Source: Thalassobaculum sp965228445
GTDB taxonomy: Bacteria; Pseudomonadota; Alphaproteobacteria; Thalassobaculales; Thalassobaculaceae
Assembly (NCBI GenBank): GCA_965228445.1
Contig: OZ245813.1
Coordinates: 2,728,001 to 2,792,000, forward strand
Direction: 5' to 3'
Length of the DNA: 64,000 nucleotides
This document shows, one piece after another, positions 8,294 to 15,425 of this stretch (position 1 is its first letter; the number at the start of each line of letters is the position of its first letter). Under the pieces are notes generated by a model. The model saw only the letters and a list, made by a program, of their open reading frames with translations. It was not told the DNA's origin and ran no database searches. The translations under genes were made by a program, and so were the position numbers.

Positions 8294-10018
8294 TCAGCCT
8301 TTGATGGCTGTAGGGCTTTCGGAAACCGGGACTGGCTTCGTCAGCTTCTTGACGAGAGTTTCCCTGTCTCCATCTCGCTCGATACGGCCGGACTTCATTA
8401 CCAGAACCCGGTCTACGACATTTAGGAGTTGCACATTGTGAGTAGCGATGACCACTGTCACCTGGTCGTTCTTAAGATCCGCAAGTTTTTCTTTCAGCAT
8501 AAGAAGCCCACTCGTATCGAGGCTTGCATCAGGTTCGTCTAGGACGATGAGTTTAGGGCTTCCGTACAATGCGCGTGCCAAGCCCACGCGCTGCCGTTGG
8601 CCTCCGGACAGACTGCCTCCATAGACACCGAGTTCCGTTTCGTATCCAGCCGGGAGGCTCAGAATTAGGTCGTGAACGCCGGCCTTCACCGCGGCCGCTA
8701 TGATCTCTTCCATTGGAGCGCCCGGTTGAAATCGAGAGATGTTCTCTGCAACCGTGCCGTCAAACAATTCTACGTCCTGGGGCAAATAGCCGATGTGGAT
8801 CCCTCTTTCCGCTGGATCCCAGTCAGCTATATCGAAACCGTTGTAGCGAACCTTACCCTTGTCCGGCAACCAAGCACCAACCATGGTCTTAAGCATGGTG
8901 GACTTACCCGCGCCACTTGGGCCAGTGACTGCCAGAGTTTCGCCTGCTTCAATCGATAGGTTCAATTTTGCTAGAACGGCCACCTTAGCCCCCGGAGGCA
9001 CAACCACCAAATTCTCCAGACGAACTTGGCCGTTCGGGACGGGGAGATCGTTTACCACAGGCTTGTTCGCGAGGCGTTCGAACAGCTTCCCTAGGCGTGC
9101 ATATGAGTCCCGGAAACGCACAACGGATTGCCATACGCCAATGGCACCCTCGAATGGACCGACCGCGCGCATGAACAGGATATTGGCTGCAATCAACATT
9201 CCTGGGCTAATCTGCTGATTGACGGCAAGATATGCAGCGATGCAAAGAATAAAAATCTGAGACAGCTGGCGTATAGAGTGTGAACCCAGCTTAATATTAG
9301 CGCGAGTTCTCAGATTCCCCTCGGAGAGATCAACCGCATCTTGATGACGTTTATTCCAAATTGCCTTAAAGTTTGACAAAATTCCCATCGATATCATAGC
9401 ATCGAAATTACGAATGCTGCGCTCTACTACGATAGATGATTTTTTAGACTCTCTATACTCGTCTAGGATTGCGTCTTTGGTGCGGAACTCAGAATAGAGA
9501 CCCACCCCAATCATCAGAAAGACGACACCGACAGCGAACGCTCCCAGCGCTTCGTGCAGCATGAACAGGACAGCAATGAACACGATAGCCCAGGGAGCAT
9601 CTACGATTGCTACAATAGCTGGGCCATTAAGGAATTGACGGATTTGATCGAGATCCGCAAAGCCCCTCGTAACTTGCGGTTCGCGTGTACGTTGGTATTC
9701 GTGGGCTACCGCGTCGAATACGCGACTGCGAAGCCGCTCGTCCGTCACAATACTCGTAGCGGCCAAGTATCTATCTCTCGCGTACTCTAGACCGACATGG
9801 ATTACCACCATGATCAAGGCGATTATCGTAATCGCTGCCAGGGTGTGCTCGCTACGGGTCGACAACACTCGATCATAGATCTGAAGCATGTAAATCGGCA
9901 CGACCAGCACCAAGATATTGGTAAAAAAGCTGAAAACGCTGACCGATATGCTCGTAGAGTATGCGATGCTTTTGACCTCTTTGATCAAAGCGTCTGACCT
10001 GTCGTCTTTACGAGCCAT
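8294..10018 (-). CDS. type I secretion ABC transporter permease/ATPase, PrtD type
   Basis: This 574-residue protein fuses a six-helix membrane domain (about residues 20-310) to an ATPase domain (about 330-560), and drives export of RTX substrates with C-terminal signals. The ATPase shows Walker A GPSGAGKST, signature LSGGQRQRVGLARAL, Walker B LIVLDEPDASLD and a switch histidine in VIATHN. It lacks an N-terminal C39 or C39-like domain, so it belongs to the PrtD/HasD group rather than the HlyB or bacteriocin groups. The adaptor gene follows 34 bp downstream. Its probable cargo, the RTX protein at 15426-17603, lies upstream in the same orientation. Confidence 0.94.
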   Translation of the reverse strand: MARKDDRSDALIKEVKSIAYSTSISVSVFSFFTNILVLVVPIYMLQIYDRVLSTRSEHTLAAITIIALIMVVIHVGLEYARDRYLAATSIVTDERLRSRVFDAVAHEYQRTREPQVTRGFADLDQIRQFLNGPAIVAIVDAPWAIVFIAVLFMLHEALGAFAVGVVFLMIGVGLYSEFRTKDAILDEYRESKKSSIVVERSIRNFDAMISMGILSNFKAIWNKRHQDAVDLSEGNLRTRANIKLGSHSIRQLSQIFILCIAAYLAVNQQISPGMLIAANILFMRAVGPFEGAIGVWQSVVRFRDSYARLGKLFERLANKPVVNDLPVPNGQVRLENLVVVPPGAKVAVLAKLNLSIEAGETLAVTGPSGAGKSTMLKTMVGAWLPDKGKVRYNGFDIADWDPAERGIHIGYLPQDVELFDGTVAENISRFQPGAPMEEIIAAAVKAGVHDLILSLPAGYETELGVYGGSLSGGQRQRVGLARALYGSPKLIVLDEPDASLDTSGLLMLKEKLADLKNDQVTVVIATHNVQLLNVVDRVLVMKSGRIERDGDRETLVKKLTKPVPVSESPTAIKG

Positions 10019-10322
10019 TTAAAATTGTCCTGTTGTGCCTTAGCGGTTCGCAGTTGGACCGCTAAGCTTTCGCCGACCGGTCAATTCAGCGATCATCCAT
10101 GTTTATGAAAGATACTGTGTGGCCTGCATCTACGCTATTCCGGCGGAGCTGGCCCCAGCCACCGTCCAACATGGTGATTGCGTTTCGTAGCACCATTCGC
10201 TGGTCTGGCACAATGAGCGATCCAACGCACCAGTTCACAACGCCAACTCTGACATTTCCGCTTCAAATAGGAAGAGCTTCGGCTGTATCGCCGTCGTTTT
10301 AGGAAAGCCAAGCCGGCTAATG
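10019..10322. other. 304-bp intergenic region before the exporter operon
   Basis: Apart from the stem-loop at 10039-10066 I see nothing coding here. Short frames lack a convincing start and overlap the neighbouring gene end. It probably holds the promoter of the ABC-HlyD pair on the minus strand, but no clear -35/-10 pair was found. Confidence 0.5.
10039..10066. terminator. 9-bp stem-loop upstream of the exporter genes
   Basis: CTTAGCGGT (10039-10047) pairs perfectly with ACCGCTAAG (10058-10066) across a 10-nt loop. On the minus strand it lies after the end of the 557-residue TPR gene and about 20 bp before the ABC transporter start. It could be a weak terminator or attenuator between the two transcripts, or a structured leader. 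There is no long T-run. Confidence 0.4.
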
Positions 10323-11996
10323 TTACATTTCCCCGCGCCAATCCATCTCAGGCGCCGGATTAGCACGAAGCTGGCCGCATCCCTCGACATATGAGACTAG
10401 ATCACGCTTAAGGCGCGCCAACGGCGCCTCCCATTCCCCTACAGTCTCTTGACGAAATGACCGCATACCTGGGTACCAAACCACGTCATGGCGCCCCCAC
10501 GTCCAGCGCCAATCACTTATATGCGGGACGAGGATCCAACAGGGTACCCCTAGCGCACCGGCAGAATGGACTGCAGCATTCGTGACCGACACAACGATAT
10601 CCATCGCTGCAATTTGAGCGAAAGCAACATCCATACTCTCTATAGGCTCGACGGTCCCATCATAATATATGTTCCCCGAGTTATTATCGGCGAACCATTT
10701 CCGCTCGTCGGCTTTAATCCCGTATTGAAGCGAAATGCCTTGTAGGGATGGTACATCGAGCAACGACTGAAATGTGCTTTGGTCAAGCGAGCGTGACTTC
10801 GAGCGGAGATGTCCACTTCCACCTCGCCACGAGAAGCCGACCAAGATTTTACCGGGAAACATAGCTCGATACTTCATGCGAAAGTGCCGGGCAAGCGACG
10901 GATTCGGAACCGCATACGGTCTTTGTCTTCCGAAGTCCAGCAACGATTTTCGAAAGAACAACGGCAGGCTACCAATAGGCAATGAGTAGTCAATTGTTCC
11001 GTTCGAGAGATTTGGAGACGGACACTCAGGATTGTAGCTGAATACCTCAATCTGCGGGAAAGAACGCGTCATAATGGGAGTCAGTCTTGGTGTCGTCTCA
11101 AGATAAACTTTACGCGCTCGGGCATAAAGCTCGGGGAGGAGACCGGCGAACATGATCTCGTCGCCAACACCTTGTTCTGCGGTAACTAAGATCGATTTTC
11201 CGGCCAGCCTTTCGCCCTTCCATTGGGGTTGAGCAACGCGGCGCTTACTGCCTCTCATGCGATCAGCAGAACGGCCCCCTATGCCATGTTCGTAGAGAGA
11301 AAAACCCTCATGAAACCGCCCTGATAGCAGGTAGTAGAGAGCAAGGTTAAAGTATGCTTCTCGATATTCCGGATTGAGCCGGATCGCGTGTTCCTGTTGT
11401 TCGATAGCCGCGGATAACTCTCCTACACTAGCCCTATAAACACCATAGCTGCTTATCGCCGTTGAATAATTGGGACGAATTAGTAGACAACGCCTGTAAA
11501 AATGCCCCGGGGTCGGATCGGTCGGGATCTTACGTTCATATCCAGCCAAATTCGCGAGATTTAACCATGCATCAGCGTAATTTGGCATGAGGATGAGCGA
11601 TTTTCGATACGCAACTAGGCGTTCGGCACCGTCCGAGTCCGGCATGGACATTCCGAGATTATTATACCCCTCGGAGTAAAGTGGAGACAGTACCACGCAA
11701 CGCTTGTTTTGAACCGGCGCGCGCTCCCTGTTGCCGTGCTCCCGAAGAAGATTCCCGAGGTTATTGTATGCAGCAGGGACGTGAGGATGACCAACGATCG
11801 CCTTCTGTAAGCATTCGGCCGCCCTGGTGTAGTTCCCCGTCTTTTTTAGTATCAAAGCCATATTCGAATAGGCCGATGGGTTCATCGGGTCCCGTTCGAT
11901 AATTTGCTGATATAAGGCAAGCGCTTCGTCGTCGGCCCCCGCCCGCTGACTTGATACAGCGCGATTGAGCAGGGCCGCTACATGTCCATCATGCAT
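10323..11996 (-). CDS. TPR protein with glycosyltransferase-like C-terminal domain (paralogue 1)
   Basis: The 557-residue protein has an N-terminal TPR solenoid (about residues 1-235, with motifs such as AYSNMALILKKTGNYTRAAE and AAYNNLGNLLREHGN). The C-terminal domain is of the kind found in TPR-linked family-9-like glycosyltransferases. Landmarks are TAEQGVGDEIMFAGLLPEL (about 272-290), VGFSWRGGSG, and VSVTNAAVHSAGALGVPCW followed by DWRWTWGRHDVVWYPGMR. The same landmarks occur in the 918-residue protein upstream, so the two are paralogues. It starts 3 bp after the stop of the 185-residue gene. A role in sugar transfer to the neighbouring RTX protein is inferred from position; an LPS or capsule role is also possible. 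Confidence 0.75.
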   Translation of the reverse strand: MHDGHVAALLNRAVSSQRAGADDEALALYQQIIERDPMNPSAYSNMALILKKTGNYTRAAECLQKAIVGHPHVPAAYNNLGNLLREHGNRERAPVQNKRCVVLSPLYSEGYNNLGMSMPDSDGAERLVAYRKSLILMPNYADAWLNLANLAGYERKIPTDPTPGHFYRRCLLIRPNYSTAISSYGVYRASVGELSAAIEQQEHAIRLNPEYREAYFNLALYYLLSGRFHEGFSLYEHGIGGRSADRMRGSKRRVAQPQWKGERLAGKSILVTAEQGVGDEIMFAGLLPELYARARKVYLETTPRLTPIMTRSFPQIEVFSYNPECPSPNLSNGTIDYSLPIGSLPLFFRKSLLDFGRQRPYAVPNPSLARHFRMKYRAMFPGKILVGFSWRGGSGHLRSKSRSLDQSTFQSLLDVPSLQGISLQYGIKADERKWFADNNSGNIYYDGTVEPIESMDVAFAQIAAMDIVVSVTNAAVHSAGALGVPCWILVPHISDWRWTWGRHDVVWYPGMRSFRQETVGEWEAPLARLKRDLVSYVEGCGQLRANPAPEMDWRGEM

Positions 11997-11999
11997 CGG

Positions 12000-12557
12000 C
12001 TAGTCCGCCTTATGCTCCTGATCCGCGACTTGGATCTTCCGATCCGGAACCCAGTCATTGGTACTGATCCGATAGATAATCTTAAACTCGTTACGAAGCT
12101 GCAGTTCGTAACCGCTGTCGTCAGGCAAGGGTTCCAACTCTTGCCCCTCCTCAATGAGAAAATGAGGCGATGCGACAATCGTCAAAATTTCCTGAGCCCC
12201 GCTATCAGGACGCTCTATATGAGCGTCGTTTAGTGCATCACAGAGTAGCCACGCTTGTTCAAGGCCGACAAAGCCCGACCGTGGTTCCTTTTCATCGAGA
12301 TGCGCGGCGGCTTCATCCCCACTCGAGGACTCAGCTGGCGCAGGGTCATCATCAATCGCAAGGGACGGCGTTCGTAAGGATTCGGGAAGGGGCGCAAGGA
12401 GATCGATCGACGCGGCCCGGAGGTCCGCTGCAACGGCCCAGAGATAACGGACATCGAACTGCAGGAGCAAACTGTCCCCTCGTACGGTTTCGAAGGAGAC
12501 CTCAACTACACCACCGTTCCTCTTGGCCGAACGTACAGATTTAATGAGTTCACTCAT
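12000..12557 (-). CDS. hypothetical protein, 185 residues, between two TPR-glycosyltransferase genes
   Basis: I do not recognise this family. The protein is soluble and acidic, with no signal peptide or membrane segment. An N-terminal half (about residues 1-65) contains VEVSFETVRGDSLLLQFDVRYLWAV. An acidic linker (about 66-92) is rich in Asp, Glu, Ala and Ser. The C-terminal half contains LEQAWLLCDALNDAHIE and ends in short polar strands. It is translationally packed with its neighbours, lying 21 bp after the 918-residue TPR gene and 3 bp before the 557-residue one. That suggests a partner or regulator of the two glycosyltransferase-like proteins. Starting at ATG 12557 gives a reasonable spacing to the upstream gene. 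Confidence 0.6.
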   Translation of the reverse strand: MSELIKSVRSAKRNGGVVEVSFETVRGDSLLLQFDVRYLWAVAADLRAASIDLLAPLPESLRTPSLAIDDDPAPAESSSGDEAAAHLDEKEPRSGFVGLEQAWLLCDALNDAHIERPDSGAQEILTIVASPHFLIEEGQELEPLPDDSGYELQLRNEFKIIYRISTNDWVPDRKIQVADQEHKAD

Positions 12558-12578
12558 ACCTGCATCCTAACAGAATGT

Positions 12579-15335
12579 TTACCAGTCAAGGTCCGAGGCC
12601 GGTTCGGATCGCAATTGGGATTGATTACCATCCAAAAGATCAGCGAACTCGATTTCTATGCGATCAATCACGGCTTCCCATGGCTCGTTCAGGGATTTCT
12701 GTTTGAACAGCCGCATCCCAGGGTACCATACGACATCGTTTCGCCCCCAAGTCCAGCGCCAGTCACTTTCAAACGGCACCAGCGCCCAGCATGGGACCCC
12801 GAGCCCTCCGGCTGTGTGAACACCAGCATTCGTGGCCGATATTACAAGATCGCATGCGGCAATCTGTGATGCCGATGCAACGAGATTCTTTAGAGGATCA
12901 ACATCCGGATCGAAAATGATCTCTTTTCCAATTGTGGCACTTGCCTCGGCCACCTCATCTTCAACGTCTCCATATTGGACACAAACAAATGTTACCCCAG
13001 TATGCTTAAGAATAGGTGCGAAGTCTAGCAACTGGAAGGACCGCCTCTTTCTTCGCAACGGCGCGGACCCTCCGCGCCATCCAATACCCACAATTAAATC
13101 ATCGCGGTGTTTCGCCTTATACTTGGAGCGTAAAGCTTGGGATAATTCGAAATCAGGCGAGAGATATGGGCGATTTCTTCCGAAGTCACCTTGCTTTCGT
13201 CTAGTAAAACGCCCGATGCTACCGATAGGCACGTAGTAGTCGATCTCAGCGTTCTGCTCATATTCTTTGGATTTTTTTTGGTATGGAAACACATTAGCAG
13301 TCGGAAAAGCGGTCTGGATTAAAGGCACCATTCGTTTTGTGGTTTCGACATAAACTTTTTCTGCCATTTTTGTCAGCTCGCCCAACAAAGTAGCAAACAT
13401 AATTTCATCGCCCACACCCTGTTCGGTATGCACCACGATTGATTTTCCTGAGAGATCTTCGCCCTCCCAGCGCGACTGGATAAAATTTCGCTTTCGGCCT
13501 CGGCCTCGTTTGATTTGCTCAAATCCAGTTTCGTACTCGTCGAATCCTTTAGCCCATCGCCCCAGCCATAGGGATAGCATCGCAATGTTAGTCCGACTAC
13601 GTGTCGGCTTACTGACAAGCCGGTAGACTCGTTCGTTATACGGCAACCCTATATCGGGCCGTCCCATCCATGTTGCAATTGTCGTATACGCCCGAACCAA
13701 TTCAGAGGATCGAGGATATTGAGCCATTCTCGAGCGGATTAGACTGACCGCTTCTTTGAGTTTCCCATTTTGAGCGATCGTTGTCGCGTATAGGCAGGCC
13801 GCGTGGATACGTTCAGGGAATCTTTTATAGTAGGACTTTGCGATGTGTTCTGCCTCGTCGAACTCGTCATTGGTGATGAGAACGTTTACGTAAGAGTCCG
13901 TGACGGCGGCATCGAGTGGTTGAAGTGCCCAAGCTTCTTGAACCAGCTCCAACGCCCTGTCAGGGTCTCCTGACATCAGCGTCATGCTAGCCAGGGCAGC
14001 CAATGAGGTCGCTGTCCGGCCTCGGAACTTCATTCCGCGGGTGAGCATGACCGCGGCCCGATCTTCCTTTCCGAGCGCGTCATATGCTTTGGAAAGATGC
14101 TCGTATGCTTGTGGTAGAGCCGGTTCTTTGGCTAGAGCTCGTTTGAAGACAGCGGTTGCCCTGGCGACATTGGCCTGCTCAGTCAAATGCTTCCCGTACT
14201 GAGACAGGACAAAGTAATTGTTGTCTGTATTCTTCAGTCCCGCCTTTAGAACTCGCTCTGCTGCTTTGTAGAAGCCCTGCTCATAAAGGACTTCGGCAAG
14301 GAGCATCCACCCGCGAGTGTCTGCTTTGTCAAAATTGATTAGATATTTTCCAACTTTCTCGGCTTCTTTATATCGACGAGATTTCAACAAGACACCGCCG
14401 AGGAAATAGGCGCCCTCTTGTCTTGGCGAATGTTCCCGGCCCAAAAATTTTGCGATGGCGATGGCTTCGTCGGATTTACCCACGTCTAGTAGATTCCAAG
14501 CCAATTGCTTGCTGACCGAATTTGGATCGAGCCCAAGCGGTACCTGCCATCGTGCCAGGTTCAATGCCGAGATCGTCTGGTTCGCCCAGACAGGGTAAAC
14601 GGCGAGAATTCGATAGGGTTCAGGCGGTGCTGGGTTCGTTAAAATAAGGCGATGCGCTTCCTGTCCCAGGCGGTCGTATCGCTTCTCTTGGGCGTAAGTC
14701 GCCAAGCGGGCCGTTCTAGGCCCCTCTTCGGTGGGAGATATTGTCAGCGACTTCCGGAAGAAGCTTTGTGCAGTCACCGGATCCGATTGATGTAGAATCC
14801 CGCTCAAATAGTAGACTCGAGCATCATTTGGACCGGCGAGAATCGCTCTTCGGTTTTCTTCAGCTGCCTGTTTGAAGTTTCCCTCGGCGAACAACAAGGC
14901 GGCTTTGGCCCGTCTCGCCTCTGCGGAGGTTGGAGCCATTTGGAGCGCACGCCGGATCGACCTGTTTGCAGCACTGAGGTTGTTGGTCGTTCGGTGAAGA
15001 ATGGTCGTGGTTACGTAACAACTAGCGCTACCGGGATCTGCGATGGCAGCTCGCTTAAGGTTTTCATATGCCGCCGCAGACCGACCAGAGCTGATATCCG
15101 GTAATGCACGAACGCGCCACGCCTCGGAGCGCCGGGGAAGGTGCTTTGTCGCCTTATCGGCGAACTGCTGAGCCCCGCTCAAATTCCCAAGTCCGAATTC
15201 CGCGCGGGATAGATAGAGGTAAAAGTCACCAAGTGGAAGTTCGGAGATGGCATTCAGAATTAGGTTTTTAGCGCTGGCCGTCCGGTTCTGCGAAAAGAGA
15301 AAATCAATGTAACCTTTAGTACCCATTGATGGCAT
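12579..15335 (-). CDS. large TPR protein with glycosyltransferase-like C-terminal domain (paralogue 2)
   Basis: This 918-residue protein carries a long TPR solenoid (about residues 1-570, at least a dozen helical pairs such as AYEHLSKAYDALGKEDRAA). A C-terminal domain of about 300 residues is homologous to that of the 557-residue protein. Shared landmarks are HTEQGVGDEIMFATLLGEL, VGIGWRGGSAPLRRK, ISATNAGVHTAGGLGVPCW and DWRWTWGRNDVVWYPGMRLF. TPRs fused to such a domain are known from O-GlcNAc-transferase-like and heptosyltransferase-like enzymes, and the donor sugar here is unknown. It is the first gene after the RTX terminator in the same orientation, so read-through could co-express it with the RTX gene. 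ATG 15335 and ATG 15326 are both possible starts. Confidence 0.78.
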   Translation of the reverse strand: MPSMGTKGYIDFLFSQNRTASAKNLILNAISELPLGDFYLYLSRAEFGLGNLSGAQQFADKATKHLPRRSEAWRVRALPDISSGRSAAAYENLKRAAIADPGSASCYVTTTILHRTTNNLSAANRSIRRALQMAPTSAEARRAKAALLFAEGNFKQAAEENRRAILAGPNDARVYYLSGILHQSDPVTAQSFFRKSLTISPTEEGPRTARLATYAQEKRYDRLGQEAHRLILTNPAPPEPYRILAVYPVWANQTISALNLARWQVPLGLDPNSVSKQLAWNLLDVGKSDEAIAIAKFLGREHSPRQEGAYFLGGVLLKSRRYKEAEKVGKYLINFDKADTRGWMLLAEVLYEQGFYKAAERVLKAGLKNTDNNYFVLSQYGKHLTEQANVARATAVFKRALAKEPALPQAYEHLSKAYDALGKEDRAAVMLTRGMKFRGRTATSLAALASMTLMSGDPDRALELVQEAWALQPLDAAVTDSYVNVLITNDEFDEAEHIAKSYYKRFPERIHAACLYATTIAQNGKLKEAVSLIRSRMAQYPRSSELVRAYTTIATWMGRPDIGLPYNERVYRLVSKPTRSRTNIAMLSLWLGRWAKGFDEYETGFEQIKRGRGRKRNFIQSRWEGEDLSGKSIVVHTEQGVGDEIMFATLLGELTKMAEKVYVETTKRMVPLIQTAFPTANVFPYQKKSKEYEQNAEIDYYVPIGSIGRFTRRKQGDFGRNRPYLSPDFELSQALRSKYKAKHRDDLIVGIGWRGGSAPLRRKRRSFQLLDFAPILKHTGVTFVCVQYGDVEDEVAEASATIGKEIIFDPDVDPLKNLVASASQIAACDLVISATNAGVHTAGGLGVPCWALVPFESDWRWTWGRNDVVWYPGMRLFKQKSLNEPWEAVIDRIEIEFADLLDGNQSQLRSEPASDLDW

Positions 15336-15354
15336 CTCGCCAGTGAAAAATAAA

Positions 15355-15384
15355 GATGTGGTAGGGCAGCTGCCCTACCACATC
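15355..15384 (-). terminator. 30-bp perfect palindromic terminator after the RTX gene
   Basis: Positions 15355-15384 form a perfect inverted repeat centred on AGCT. On the minus strand it lies about 40 bp after the RTX stop codon and is followed at once by TTTATTTTT (complement of 15346-15354), the form of a rho-independent terminator. It separates the RTX gene from the TPR-glycosyltransferase genes. Partial read-through would give high RTX and lower downstream expression. Confidence 0.85.
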
Positions 15385-15425
15385 GATTTGTCTTCTTCTT
15401 CTGCTGAGATTTGAAAGGTTCGGCC

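Noticed and set aside
10135..10341. Small minus-strand frame of 68 codons upstream of the exporter genes
   Set aside because: It overlaps the end of the 557-residue gene, has no recognised domain and is very rich in Arg and Trp, as expected for a chance frame.
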